Shown here: positions 1 through 12,640 of the stretch, piece after piece
Numbering within the stretch: position 1 is the first letter of the stretch
Layout of the letters: every line of letters starts with the position of its first letter
Notes under the pieces: generated by a model
What the model saw: only the letters and a program-made list of their open reading frames with translations
What the model was told of the DNA's origin: nothing
Database searches by the model: none
Position numbers and translations under genes: made by a program
DNA from: Anthoceros angustus
Taxonomy: Eukaryota > Streptophyta > Anthocerotopsida > Anthocerotales > Anthocerotaceae
Length of the DNA stretch: 64,000 nucleotides
NCBI GenBank assembly: GCA_010909165.1
Contig: VJWM01000187.1
Coordinates: forward strand, 248,001-312,000
Direction of reading: 5' to 3'

Positions 1-420
1 CCCTTGGCTGAATAGCACGCAATGAGAGCGTTCAGTCACAAGGCTTTTTTCGATAACGTATCAAACACTTGTTGTCGTCAACAAGGCTCCCAAGCTTCCC
101 TACTTGTTAGTCAAATTGTCACAGCAAAGTTGGTTTGCAGGCCTTGTTCTAGTATCCGAACATGTACGTGCCTTCCAAGATGCAGAGCGCTACGCTTTGC
201 GCATATATGCTTGGAGAATGTTGAGGAATCGTGCACCGCCATGCCTTCAAACTTGTAGCATACCGCTGAAAGGAAGGTCTTCATGCGACCCCTGCCTCCT
301 CATAGGCACGGGTCAAATCACCACATCTTTTGACCAAGTCCATCAAAAGCGTCTCCGCACCCAAGCTGCCCGGCCTCCTTGTGTGTGGTCTTGCCCGAGA
401 TTACCCGCTGATAAAACTTA
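1..420 (-). pseudogene. PPR gene remnant, copy a
   Basis: Read on the minus strand, this stretch is a degraded copy of the E-domain-proximal part of the PPR gene at 25713-28804. Stretches such as 'cacttgttgt' followed by 'caacaaggctcccaagctt' and 'caccacatcttttgacc' line up with 26340-26700 of that gene. Many 1-6 base deletions destroy the frame. Its 3' end lies off the left edge. At about 400-420 the PPR similarity stops and the spacer shared with 22640 begins. It keeps the uninterrupted site 'gaccaagtccatc' (333-345) that in copy b is split by a solo LTR. PPR proteins bind organellar RNA, but this copy cannot encode one. Confidence 0.75.
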
Positions 421-1361
421 AAGTCGTGCCCAAACTTTCCCGCCAATGTATAGTGATAAAGGACACGGTCCTCAAATGTCGTGAACGCATGTGGTGAGTT
501 TGAAGGATAAGTTGCACATGAGTTTGGAGGATAAGCAATGGACACTCATCTCAGCTCTAAAATCTCCATAGAAAAACAGCAGTAACAAAACTATCTGGAG
601 CTTGTCACCGACGGCTAGGAAATAGGCACTGAAAGGTAATCAACCAACTAATGCCAAACAAACCGAGACTAGTAAGAGCGGACAAGCCCCTATAGCCAAG
701 TGGTGATGGTCCGAGTTTTGCAAGTCTATCAAAAGAACAACGTGTGCAGAGGGCCGAGGAGATCGACAAACCCCATGGTCAACCTTAAGGAGGCTCAACG
801 ATCCTTCAAGGGAGACTTATGGAGGTGAGGTCACATGACGACCTTCAAGGAGGACATCCAACAAGCGTGGGCATCAAACAGGCCATTGGAGGCCCAAACT
901 CAAGGGCAACAAATTTGAAAATGAACGTTAAGAGAGTCTAGGAGTCCAATATCTTTGCCGACTTCTTGAGAACTTTGTGCACATAAGATGGGGTTTTCAA
1001 GGTTAGGCTAGGTCGGTGTTGAAGAGAGCTAAGAGTGAGTGAGAGTTGAGAGCCGAGAGCCGAGAGCCGAGAGCGAGAGCGAGAGGTAGCCCGCCTTCTC
1101 AATTTCGACAACGGCATTTGTTTTTATGTTTGTTGTTCAATGTCCGCCGTGGTTTCCTCGACAATTTCAAACTTATTGGTGGAAAAGATTAAACATCCAA
1201 GCTTGAGCAAATCGCACTACTATATAGGATTTTACATCTATCGAGATTAGGTTCATACATATCGAGGTTATATCAACTCAAAAGTCTATATATGGAGGAA
1301 GGCTCCATGGACTAAACATTATATTAAGCTAGTCATACCGTGCATTCGGTCTTGATAGAAA
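421..1361. other. Spacer upstream of GH17 copy a, no gene seen
   Basis: No convincing coding region. The stretch is the same, apart from small indels, as 22641-23623, so it belongs to the PPR-GH17 tandem unit and probably holds the GH17 promoter and 5' leader. It contains a short purine-rich microsatellite built on 'gagagccga' (about 1040-1086). 'ctatatatgg' near 1288 lies about 75 bases before the GH17 start codon and is a possible TATA box. Confidence 0.5.
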
Positions 1362-4300
1362 ATGGAACTTCTAGCTTCTCAAGTCTTGTTTATAGTTTTG
1401 GTGTCTTTTGTTATACTTTGTAACAAACCCATGCCAAGACATGCATCACGTCATGGATGGAAAACTCGTAGCCTTCTCCAAGATTGTAAGTGAAGTACTA
1501 TCCTCAAACATTCTTTAGTGTATCGCCTAAATTTGGGATTTGTTGGAGTTCATTGGTGGATCCGCTTACTCTTTGCATGGATCGTAAGATGGGGTAAACT
1601 ATGGCCAGCTTGAGATCATTTACCACCTCCTTGAGAGGTTGTTCGGCTGGGACATTGGACATTGGGCACGCCAAAATATTCGACTACACCCGCCATCATT
1701 CAAGCCTTTGCAAATTCAGTGCAACTTTCTATCATGGTGCCCAATAATGAGGTGATGGGCTAGCAATGAGCAAACCAGCAGATCGGTGCAAAACAATGTG
1801 GTAGCATTTCCTTGACCAATATTGCCATGATTTTGGTCCAGAATGAAATACTATCCTACTCGACGATAGAGAACAAGGCATTATGGACCCAAATAGTCCC
1901 CGCTATGCAAAATGTCCACAAGTAAGTTCTCATGTCTTTGCATCACTTGAAATCATATTTTTCTAGACGATTTATAAGAATACTAATGTCTTTTGTCTCT
2001 TTGATGTTCATTAGTAACTCATGGCCTTGGCGATCAAATCAAAGTATCGACTCTGTCTAGCATTTGATGCCTTAAATGTTTCATATCCACCTTGACAAGT
2101 GTTTTTTAGTGAGGACATCATAGATTCGTCATCAAACCTCTATTGAGTTTTTTGACTTTACTTCTCACCTTTTATGCTCAATGTATATCCATATTTCGCT
2201 TATGCATCCGATCCCACGACATATATCCTTAGAATATGCTACTTTTGGGAATAATGCAACATCTGCTTCTCGATGGGTCATTAGTATATCATAATGTGCT
2301 TGATGCGCAGCTTAGATGCATTTACCATGCCATGATCTCAAAAGTAGGTTTTCATCCGTTAATATCCAAATATCGAAGCAGATGGCCTTGGTGGAGGTGG
2401 TGAGAACACTGTCGGTGCAAACATAGAAACCGCAGCTTCATATAATCGAGGCCTGGTGCAAAAGATGATGGCATCGGAAGGCACGCCATTGAGACCTAAT
2501 GAGTATATCCAAACATTCATTTTGCTCTCTTTAATGAAGATTTAAAATGGAGCCGATACAGCAACATTTTGGAGCATTTTATCCGGATAAAAGTCCATTA
2601 TGCTCTAGATTGGACTGGTCAAACAACCAATTACAATGATCCACCATGAACTCAAGTATGGTACCATTATGGTGTGTAGCAAATCCAACTCGTGATCACC
2701 AAGAACTTCAAAAGGTATACTCTTTGCATGCGGTTCAGAGTGATTGATTGCAAGCCCATTCAAGTAGGGGTGCTTGTTTGGATCCAAATAATGTTCAAGC
2801 CCATGCTTCATGGCCTTCGACTCATATTGGGCATTCGGGAACAATTTACGGAGCCAAGGACACATGTGACTTTAACAAAACAGCTATACTTACAGCTATT
2901 GATCCAAGTAAGTTCTCAATTCCTTTATGTAATCACTTATTTTATGATGCATTGAATATATTATTGAGTTTTATTTTATTTTATTACTAACAATATCTAC
3001 AAATTATAGGCACATCAAGTTGTATCTATCCTCATCTCGATTGGCAATGCTCCTCCTCACTACGACCTCAACTTCATATCCACCTTGACAAGTGTTTTTC
3101 TCGTGAGGACATCATAGATTCTCATCAAACCTCTATTGAGTTTTTGGACTTTACTTCTCACCTTTTATGCTCAATGTATATCCATATTTCGCTTATGCAT
3201 CGATCTACGACATATATCCTTAGAATATGCTACTTTTGGGAATAATGCAACATCTGCTTACGATGGGTCATTAGTATATCATAATGTGCTTGATGCGCTA
3301 GATGCATTTTACCATGCCATGATCTCGGGGTTTTCATCATTAATATCCAAATATCGAAGCAGGATGGCCTTGAGGTGGTGAGAACACAATCGGTGCAAAC
3401 ATAGAAACTGCAGCTTCATATAATCGAGGCTGTGCAAAAGATGATGGCATGGATACGCCATTGAGACCTAATGAGTATATCCAAACATTCATTTTGCTCT
3501 CTTTAATGAAGATTTAAAATGGGCGATCTGAGCAACATTTTGGAGCATTTTATCCAGATAAAAGTCCAGTTTTTATGTGCTCTAGATTGACCTGGTCAAA
3601 CAACCAATTACAATGATCCACCCGCTAACTCAAGTATGGTACCATTATGGTGTGTAGCAAATCCAATTGCATCACCAAGAACTTCAAAAGGTATACTCTT
3701 TGCATGCGGTTCAGAGTGATTGATTGCAAGCCCATTCAAGTAGGGGTGCTTGTTTGGATCCAAATAATGTTCAAGCCCATGCTTCATGGCCTTGACTCAT
3801 ATTGGGCATCTGGGAACAATTTACGGAGCCAAGGACACATGTGACTTTAACAAAACAGCTATACTTACAGCTATTGATCCAAGTAAGTTCTCAATTCCTT
3901 TATGTAATCACTTATTTTATGATGCATTGAATATATTATTGAGTTTTATTTTATTTTATTACTAACAATATCTACAAATTATAGGCACATCAAGTTGTAT
4001 CTATCCTCATCTCGATTGGCAATGCTCCTCCTCACTACGACCTCAACTTCATATCCACCTTGACAAGTGTTTTCGTGAGGACATCATAGATTCATCATCA
4101 AACCTCTATTGAGTTTTTGGACTTTACTTCCTCACCTTTTATGCTCAATGTATATCCATATTTCGCTTATGCATCGATCCATATATCCTTAGAATATGCT
4201 ACTTTGGGAATAATGCAACATCATCATTTACGATGGGTCATTAGTATATCATAATGTGCTTGATGCTAGTTAGATGCATTTTACCGTACTATGATCTCAA

Positions 4301-5030
4301 AGTAGGTTTTCATATTAATATCCAAATATCGAAGCAGATGGCCTTGAGTGGTGAGAACACAATCGGTGCAAACATAGAAACTGCAGCTTCATATAATCGA
4401 GGCCTGGTGCAAAAGATGATGGCATCGGACGCCATTGAGACCTAATGAGTATATCCAAACATTCATTTTGCTCTCTTTAATGAAGATTTAAAATGGAGCC
4501 GATACTGAGCAACATTTTGGAGCATTTTATCCGGATAAAAGTCAGTTTTTATGCTCTAGATTGGACTGGTCAAACAACCAATTACAATGATCCACCCGCT
4601 AACTCAAGTATGGTACCATTATGGTGTGTAGCAAATCCAATCGCATCACCAAGAACTTCAAAAGGTATACTCTTTGCATGCGGTTCAGAGTGATTGATTG
4701 CAAGCCCATTCAAGTAGGGGTGCTTGTTTTGGATCCAAATAATGTTCAAGCCCATGCCTATGGGCCTTGACTCATATTGGGCATCTGGGAACAATTTACG
4801 GAGCCAAGGACACATGTGACTTTAACAAAACAGCTATCGGCTATTGATCCAAGTAAGTTCTCAATTCCTTTATGTAATCACTTATTTTATGATGCATTGA
4901 ATATATTATTGAGTTTTATTTTATTTTATTACTAACAATATCTACAAATTATAGGCATCAAGTTGTATCTATCCTCATCCGATTGGCAATGCTCCTCTCA
5001 CTCGACCTCAACTTCATATCCAGTCCTTTA
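1362..5030 (+). pseudogene. GH17-CBM43 beta-1,3-glucanase, broken copy a
   Basis: Glycoside hydrolase family 17 enzymes cut beta-1,3-glucan (callose, walls); the C-terminal X8/CBM43 module binds it. Exon 1 starts at ATG 1362 with a good signal peptide (MELLASQVLFIVLVSFVILC). The catalytic domain follows from about 1590 (GVNYGQL-like start; the VGNEI-type proton-donor region appears here as VQNEI), with an exon ending at a gtaagt donor at 1921. The distal half encodes LVYHNVLDA, SEAGWP-like nucleophile remnants, GTPLRPNEY, LFNEDLK, WCVANP and DFNKTAILTAIDPS, the last two from CBM43. That distal half is present three times in tandem. Deletions throughout break the frame, so as written it cannot make an enzyme. 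Some breaks may be sequencing errors: exon 1 is intact here but lacks a T in copy b. Confidence 0.8.
2080..5012 (+). repeat. Tandem triplication of the GH17-CBM43 distal half
   Basis: Three units of about 993, 975 and 965 bases start at 2080, 3073 and 4048; the locus at 24350-25340 has one. Every junction is at the 10-base word 'ttcatatcca', which in the single-copy locus occurs once in the middle of the gene and once after its last exon. The units carry the second half of the catalytic domain, the CBM43 module, the following intron and the short last exon. They differ from each other by scattered small deletions more than by substitutions. Confidence 0.85.
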
Positions 5031-5386
5031 GATCTATATATATCTATGATGTTTTTCTCGTGTTCATGATAACAATGCACAAACTTTTAGAATTGTTGCT
5101 CATGTAACTCTTCGAGTTTGGTTGTTCTAGTTAGAGCTATTCTATTTCCTATGTTCCAACTCTTTTAGGTTATTTTATTGGAATAATTCTATTGATATAT
5201 TTTATTCTGTTATTCTATTTACGTATCTCCAAGACCATATTCTATGTGACCGTGCACACCGGCGGCTTTATCTTCACCGCTTGATGGTGGCGGTGGTACC
5301 GCAGATTCGCAGATTTAGAAATATTGTTACAACACGCATACATCTAAAACATAGAAGAGACATCGAATCGAGCTGCATGAAAGAAA
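5031..5386. other. GH17 3' flank, AT-rich
   Basis: AT-rich DNA equivalent to 25335-25712, between the GH17 3' end and the convergent PPR 3' end. It includes 'gatctatatatatctatg' and many T-rich words typical of plant 3' flanks. No separate gene is visible. Confidence 0.5.
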
Positions 5387-5451
5387 TTATGGACGACGAG
5401 AAAGTCGCACTCCATACAAGTCTTTATGCCTATGATTTTGAGAATGTAGGC
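5387..5451 (-). pseudogene. PPR remnant copy b, C-terminal end, cut by Gypsy insertion
   Basis: This is the same sequence as the last codons and stop of the PPR gene at 25713-25778. The stop TAA reads on the minus strand at 5387-5389. At 5452 the match is interrupted by the Gypsy LTR and resumes at 19446. The intact site is at about 25770-25795. Confidence 0.75.
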
Positions 5452-8400
5452 TGTGGAAGACCACATGTGCACTAACCCCGCCTCAAGTGTCGATGAACGA
5501 TTTTTTTGTTTTGATGTGTTAGAATAGCAGTGCTTTGAGAATCGTCCGAGTCGTCTTTTATACGGAATGGTCCTTGGCCCTTGGAGATAATAATAATTTT
5601 TCGACCCTTAGGTTTGACCCCGAGGTGGGGTAGAAATAGAGTCCTTGGGTATTGGGAATTTTTAGAATAAAAGGTGTCTATATATGCTAGGGATGCTCAC
5701 AATATGCCAGCTTGAGTAGTCAAGTGGGGTGGTGGCTAGTTCCACCACGGTGGCCGAGAAACGGACGCATGCACTGTGGGAATTTACAACCCTAGTGGCG
5801 GAGCGGGACTACCACGGAGCGAACCGGGAGAAGGGCACACCCAAGATCATGAGGTCGCGACTTTCCGTGGAGGGGCCGAGCGAGCCAGAAGAGGGGCGCG
5901 CTGCACACGACGCCAAAGCAAATCACCGCCTCACTGCGGCAGAGGAAAGGCGCGACGATCGTGACAGAGCGGCGGAGGAGAAATCGGCGCCGGCAAGTTC
6001 GCGAGGAGGCGTGGAAGGAGCGCGAGGGCGGCTCGATTTTTTTCTTCCACCAGATCTGGGTAGTCGAGGTTTTGTTTTGGGAAACAACGAGAAGGAGATG
6101 GCGCCCGAGCCGAAATCCACTCACGCAGGGCCCAACATGGACCACTGGAAAGTGAGAGCCGGCACCGTGCGTGAGCCCTCAAGTTCATGGAGAAGAAATG
6201 GTGCTACGACCGCATTGGTGCAAGAGTGCGCCCGCAATTAAGGACCAAGTCGCAAGAGGGTGACGCGAGGAAAAGGCCGCAGAACTGGATTTGGCCCTCT
6301 TCGAGCAAAGTATGGGCGAGAAGCATCGAGGATGGGAGCTTGGTGATTGACCCCAGTGAAGAAGACCTTGAAAGCCGCAGCCGCCATGAAGCCTCGGGAA
6401 GTGAGAGTGAATAATGGTGGGTGACTCGCCAACTCGTGTTCCACGGTGTGGATTGGCCAAATGGATTTTGTGCTTCTGTAACCGAAGTCGGATCATATGG
6501 CGGATCACTTCTTGGTTTTTCTTCACGAGGTGGTCAAGGGTACACAAATTGATTGGGGAGGATGATTTTCGAAAGAGCCTGTGAGGAGAAGGCGAATTAC
6601 TCTCTCTTCCCTCGGCCCTCCTTGATTTCGCCTTTTCCGATTCATGTAAGGCATTCCGGTGTTTAACGGAGTTGAAGTCGTGTCCGCCCGCATGGTTGGA
6701 AGCCGGTCGGGGAACTCAAGGTAGAAGAGGAGGAATTGAAGGAGGATTCGGGCAAGGATTCCAGTTGGGAGTGCGCCTCGGAAGGTTCTAAGAGGGTGGG
6801 GAAGTTTCCAAGGGTAAGAAGCGGCAACGAACGGGATCAAAGAAGGGAGGGCAGAGCAGGAGGAAGGCGCGCAGACAGTCAGCGGCGGAGGAGAGAAATC
6901 GGCGCAAGTTCGCGAGGCGTGGAAGGAGCGCGAGGGCGGCTCGATTTTTTTTTCTTCCGAATCTGCAGGGGTCGAGGTTTTGTTTTGGGAAACAACGAGA
7001 AGGAGATGGCGCCCAGTGCGAAATCCCTGCAGGTGGCCCAACATGGACCATCGGAAAGTGAGAGCGGCTGGTCGGGTGGCTGAAGTTCATGGAGAAGAAA
7101 TGGTGCCTGACGTGCATTGGTGCAAGAGTGCGCGGCAATTAAGGACCAAGTCGCAAGAGGGTGACGCGAGGAAAAGGCCGGGATTTGGCCCTCTTCGAGG
7201 CGGTGTATGGGCGAGCATCGAGGATGGGAGCTTGGTGATTGACCCCAGTGAAGAAGACCTTGAAAGCTGCGGCTGGCGCTCGAAGCTGGGAAGTGAGAGT
7301 GAACAATGGGTGGGTGACTCGCCAACTCGTGTTCTGCGTGGTGGGGATTGGCCAAATGGATTTTGTGTTTCAGGCCGGATCATATGGCGGATCACTTCTT
7401 GGTTTTTCTTCACGAGGTGGTCAAGGGTACACAAATTGATTGGGGAGGATGATTTTCGAAAGAGCCAGAGGAGAAGGCGAATTACTCTCTCTTCCCTCGG
7501 CCCTCCTTGATTTCGCCTTTTCGATTCATGTATTTGCGCATTCGGTGTTTAACGGAGTTGAAGTCGTGTCCGCCCGCATGGTTGGAAGCCGGTCGGGGAA
7601 CTCAAGGTAGAAGAGGAGGAATTGAAGGAGGATTCGGGCAAGGATTCCAGCTTGGGAGTGCGCTCGAAGGTTCGGAAGAGGGTGGGGAAGTTTCCAAGGG
7701 TAAGCGAAGCGGCACGGTCGAGGGTCGGCGAAAAAGGGGAGGGCACCGAGGAGGAACCCACACACACCTGTGGTCACCAGTCAAGACTACAGCAGAACGG
7801 TAAAGGAGGAGAAAATAAAGGGAAATGGCAAGTTGCTCCTCCGTGGGGGATGAATCGCCGCTAGGGGAGAATGAAGCGGGAAGAGGCAAGGCACCAACCC
7901 CTAGGAGAGGAGGGTTAACTTCAGCCGAGACCGCAACGGAGCTCCGGACATTTTTGGCGACATTTCACCGAACCGTCCTACCGAGGTGGGGATAGGAGAC
8001 ACCGTGACACGAGAATTGTTGTGGAGGCGGATGGGCAAGGGACAGCCCAATTTGGGGATTTGGTGGTTTGACTTGCCATGGCACGACGCAGGATCTCCTC
8101 GATCAAGCCCATGGCTCACTCACCGAGTGTGCAAGGCCAACAGGAGAAGTTGCTCAAGGAGAAGTTGGAAAGCCTGAAGGCGAGAGCAAGGCGGCCGAGG
8201 AGCGCAGACGGAGTGCGGCGCCTTATGCAAGGCACAGGAGCAAGGCACATGTCCACTCGCAGAAGCTTTAGTAAATCAGTCAAGGGGCGATGCTACAATT
8301 GAAGAGCTTCTGATGAGGTCTCGCGAGTCCAGAGAGCAGTGGAAGCGATGGCGCCTTGGAGAAATTCAAGAAAATGGCGGAGAGGTACAAGCGGAAAGAG

Positions 8401-10050
8401 ACGGGTTAGGGAGTCAAGAGAGAGGTGGCCAAACCAAGAAAGGCCGAGCAATGCCCACCGCAGAGCAAACAACCACCGTGAAGCAACCACCACGGTGGCT
8501 AAACCAGCCACCGCCGTGGAACGGGAACCGAGGTGGGGAAGTCACCGGAGTGTCGCAGATGGAGGATGATCCTGAGAATCAACAGCAGCCGCCTGTGATT
8601 GTCCACGGAGGAGAGGGTAAGGACCTCAGATCGCGGGCGACAGTTAGCGTCCGGATGAGGATGCTCATGTCCTGCCGCCGCATGGTGAGCGGTGCTCACT
8701 CTAAACGTGTATGTGGTTGTTGGGACAGAGGGGCGTAAACCACCGGTCAGACATCTTGACCGCCAGCGCTACTGCTGGTTCCTTCGAGTAGGAGCGGGCG
8801 CCTATCCTCCGCAAGTGGTGCCGGAAGAGATGAGCGAGGCGCAGCGAGCATGGAGGGAGGAGCACGGTATGGTTGTCCAAATGAGGAGGAGCGGACAATG
8901 GACATAGAGGTCGCGCGCAACGTCCGCTGGAAGGCGCGAGGGAAAAGCAGGAGAGTGAGGTGGAGGTTGTGGGGAAAATCGCTCGAGGCGAGGTCAAGAG
9001 CGAGAGGGGTCCCCATGGGCCGAGGCGAGGCAAAGAATCGCGGAGGCGGCGCTGATTTTAGGGGAGTCGCGATAGCCTAGGACCGGGTTTTTCGTAGAGG
9101 ATAGGGAGTTCCATCACCGAGAGCGTTGTTGCTTAGATTGGTAAGGCGCCGTGGTAGGAGCTACAATTTTAGACACTAAAGAGAAGTGAGCGTGTTGGAC
9201 CACGCCCGGATGTATAAGAGACCCTTTGGGTGTCTCTCAAGCGATTTCGTGTGAACTTCCGTATCGAACCGCCGAGGGGTTGATTGGAGACGCCCGTCAA
9301 GATCAAACGCGCACCGCCTTCGTCACAAGAAGGCCGGAAGATCTCGGATGGTCGAGAGCGGAGTGGCCAAGCTCCACGCCTGGGTAACGGAAGGTAGCCG
9401 CGCCAAAAGAGGTAGGATTGCGCGGACGGCCGAGGCGGAACTGGAAGGCGAATCGCCCAAGCACCGACTTCCGATCCTCTTCCAACCGCCGCACCAGTGT
9501 GTTCATTCCATGAGAGAGGGGTCTGTGGCCCAAGGAGGGTCTGTGGCCCAAGGGAAAAGTCTGTGTGGCCCGTGAGACGAGGAGAGTTCATTGGGAAGGG
9601 AAAGGTTCCCGAGGAGAGTGGGAGGGATTGTGAGAGTGAGGGAAAGGTTCCGGAGGGTAGTTGTGTGCGAGGAGGATTGTGAGCGTGTGAGGAAAATCGA
9701 AGCGTGAGGAGTGGAGTGGGCGTGTGGTGGAATCGCGAAATTCCAGTAAGGTGAGGCGATATAGGTGTCCGATGCCCATAGCCCCTAGGTCCGTGTTAGA
9801 GAAGCCGACGAATAGCAAGGCGCATTGCCCGCCACGGGTCGAACCGCCACCGCGGTGGCCGAGTCTACCACTTGGTGGGTTTGGGCGGTAGCTGGAGAAG
9901 GTGGGGTAGTGAGCGACGGTAGGTCTAGAATCCATAGATTTAGCACACCTTGACACAACACCATTCCCTTGGGATCGAATCCTAGGACTATAACGACATA
10001 GAGGGTAAATGTGGCCTCTTTGCGCCTTCGGATGCAAAACCCATTCCACA
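5452..10050 (+). repeat. 5' LTR of the Gypsy element (4.6 kb)
   Basis: Starts TG, ends CA, and matches 15867-19445 along its length. It is unusually long, and is about 1 kb longer than the 3' LTR because of an internal tandem duplication. 'gtctatatatgctagg' near 5677 and 'gatgtataagagac' near 9210 are candidate TATA-type elements. The GC-rich body gives many open frames on both strands; none resembles a protein and the frames are not kept between the two LTRs, so I treat them as chance. Confidence 0.85.
5941..7755 (+). repeat. Tandem duplication inside the 5' LTR
   Basis: Two units of about 0.9 kb (about 5941-6860 and 6861-7755) repeat sequence that occurs once in the 3' LTR (about 16335-17245). 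Shared landmarks include 'ggcggctcgattttttt', 'gttttgggaaacaacgag' and 'ggtggtcaagggtacac'. The junction lies in 'caggaggaa' near 6857, a word found at both ends of the source segment. Confidence 0.75.
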
Positions 10051-10070
10051 TTTTGGCGCTGTCGGGAATG
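10051..10070 (+). promoter_or_regulatory. Primer-binding-site-like sequence of the Gypsy element
   Basis: Directly after the 5' LTR, 'ttttggcgctgtcggg' resembles the TGGCGCCGTTGCCGGG type of tRNA-primer site used by plant Gypsy elements, with deletions. It confirms the LTR boundary. Confidence 0.6.
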
Positions 10071-10539
10071 AAACTCAAGGTTATAGGGGACTAACCATAG
10101 CTTAGGTGTCTAGTTTTGGAGTGTATCTAGTTAGGTAGATGGATGCCACGGTTGAGTCGAGGGTTCGAGTCAAGTCGGACGGAAGGCCACACGAAGCGAC
10201 AACGCCAAGCACCGGAAAGGTTAAAAGGGTTGCAAAACCGCGAGTTGAGGAGGATCCGGTAGGAAGACACCGTTGGAAGGAGAAGGAGGTAAGGAAGCAA
10301 CTGGGGACGGGGTCCGATCTTGTTGGAGCAAGATCCCCAACCTGGACTTGGACGAGGTACCACCGCCAAGGAACCTCGGACCAATTCCATCCACCGACCT
10401 CTTCCAAAAGTGTGCGACTGCTGGAGATCAATCGACTCCGCAGAACCGTTGTTGGACCAACCACGAATCAAGAACGATAGTCATGACCACCACCACGCCG
10501 GTGGTGGTCACCACCAAGCAACCTTACCCGTATGGAGAG

Positions 10540-11735
10540 GGAAGGGTATGAAGACCGATGAATTTGTTGAGCGCTTTGAGCATGACATTTGCAAACCAGA
10601 AGCGGAGATGCACAACAGATTCATTGTTCTATGGAGTTCTTCGGGGTCCAAATAAGTGGTATAGGCGAATACCTCAAGTCAGCCACACCTCCAGCAACCT
10701 ATGAAGAATTAAAAACCGCCTTCTGTGAAAGGTTCAGGGGGCTTGACGTGGAGGGATACGTGTTGTCCAAGCTTGAAAAGCTGCAGAGAGGAAAGAAGGA
10801 AACCTTGCAGGCGTATGTGGAGAGGTTTCACAGCTTACGCGATCGAAGTGGCCCTCACTCGGAGTTGCTGCACACGGTGGTTCGCTAAAGGCCCGGGTTC
10901 TAAGATGGGGAGACACGAAGGTTACAAGCGGAGAAGAATTTGGGCAAGGCTATCAAGGCGCTAAACTATGAGGAATCCAACCCGCAAGGGAGGAGGAAGG
11001 CTAAGAAGGAGAAGAAGAAGCCAGATCGGAAAAAAGAAGGATTCCTCATCCTCCTAAGGAAGTTCATCGTGAAGAAAGCTCCAGAAGATTCCGTAAAGTT
11101 CCTGAGGAGGAAACGAGTGATGGAGGAAGCGCCATCGATGAGGAGCGCGCCAAATGGAAAAAGAAATGAAGGGTCGCACGGACAACAAGGAGTGGCAAGG
11201 GCAAAACAGAGGCGATGTACGCAAAGAAGGACGCGAAAAGGAGAGGGAGGCCGAGGTAGCAGCCAAGAAAGTAGAACAACAGGGAACAAGATGGAGGAGA
11301 TGATGGCAAAATTCGAGAAATTCCATCTTAATGCGGTCAAGGAACATGAGAGGCGGAGAGGCATCACGAACCCACGAGCCAACCTCTTCTGCTCAACGTG
11401 TGGGCAGGGACACTCCAAAGCTAATTGTCCGACGACAAGGGTACACTGGGATATGAGGAAGAGGAGGAAGAGGGTCCGGTGGAAGATACATGGATCCGGA
11501 GGTTCACCAACCCAAGTGTACCCAAAGACCATGTACCAACCCACGTAATTCCACGGGGTAGGCGTCAGAATCACAAGGGTAACAATCCAATGGGCACCGT
11601 CTTGTGCTATAATGTCGCAACCCACTATCACAACGCCTTATCCAACCAAGGCAATGGAGATTTTGATAAACTATGTCAAGATTGCAAGCAGGGCATTTGG
11701 CGTGAAGTGTGCTCGCCAAAGCCCCAAAGACGGTG
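10540..11735 (+). pseudogene. Gypsy gag remnant
   Basis: Around 10640-10890 the frame encodes a retrotransposon gag core with words such as TYEELKTAFCERF, KLEKLQRGKKETLQAYVERF and SLRDR. A basic region follows, then near 11389-11430 a zinc knuckle, CSTCGQGHSKANC. Its spacing is C-x2-C-x3-H-x4-C, one residue shorter than the usual knuckle, so either a codon is lost or the copy has diverged. The core and the knuckle lie in different frames, so gag is broken. Confidence 0.7.
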
Positions 11736-12519
11736 AGGATCGCAGCACTGAACGGAGTTCAACCAACCCAAGTCCGGTCCGCCATGCATGTTGAGGACGA
11801 CTTGGCGGTATGGGAGGATGCCGAGATTGGAACCCCGAGGAGCTTGGAGGGATTAGACGCGAGGAAGCGATTATTATGGGGAAGCCTCCGCCATGGTCAT
11901 AGAACAAGGAGCACAAAAGCAAAAGAGAGGCGATGGGGAAAAAAGAAGAAGGAGGCGGATACGACCACGGATCGATGAGGGAGAGAGTGTCGCCACCAAA
12001 GGAAATACCAACACCCGGAACGACAAAGAAAAAAACAAGTCCTGTGACTTGGCGGATGGACCATATGTGCAAAAGAGTGATCTGAGACTGAGTGTTCCAA
12101 TGCGGAAAGGTGAATGAAGAGAAGTCAAGGGGTGGAACCCTACCGATTTCAGAAAGTTACAACCGGAGTTAGGGTTTCCACCGGACGACGTAAGTCATGG
12201 ATATGATACAAGAAGAATTGGCAAGGAGGCTACGGGGAAAAGGCGGGGTGTCGATTTCCACCACCCTGTGGGAGTCCACCACCCCACCGGAAGGGCCACC
12301 GTACCCCAAGTCATGACGAACCGGAACCCACAACCAACCAAACTCGGATGGCGAAGGTCCCACCGCTTTCCAATCTCGCCGAGGCCATCATGGACCAACA
12401 TTTCATGATCACATTCGGACAACTCCTCCGAGACAATCCGCGTATAGGCAACAGATCGAGGGCGTTAAAAGAGGCGCAACCCAAAAGAGGCGCAATGTTC
12501 CTATACCAGCCTCCGCCGC

Positions 12520-12640
12520 TGTGAACTTGGTATCCATGGTGGATCAAGGCCCACCAACCTGTGGAAATTTCGGATGTGTCATCAAAGGAGTGCCTCTCGA
12601 CACGGGGTGTAAATATTATGATGTAAGACACGGCTAGGAA
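12520..12640 (+). pseudogene. Gypsy aspartic protease remnant
   Basis: A short stretch reads VSMVDQGPPTCGNFGC followed by VIKGVPLDTGC. The DTG after a hydrophobic strand and a preceding substrate-like region fit a retroviral-type protease located between gag and RT. Only the N-terminal active-site loop is clear. Confidence 0.45.

Noticed and set aside
1030-1090. The gagagccga repeat as a regulatory array
   Set aside because: It is a simple microsatellite, longer in the duplicate at 23258; no evidence of function.
5729-9080. Many 60-170 codon open frames on both strands in the LTR
   Set aside because: The region is GC-rich, frames are not preserved between the two LTRs, and none has recognisable motifs; they are chance openings.
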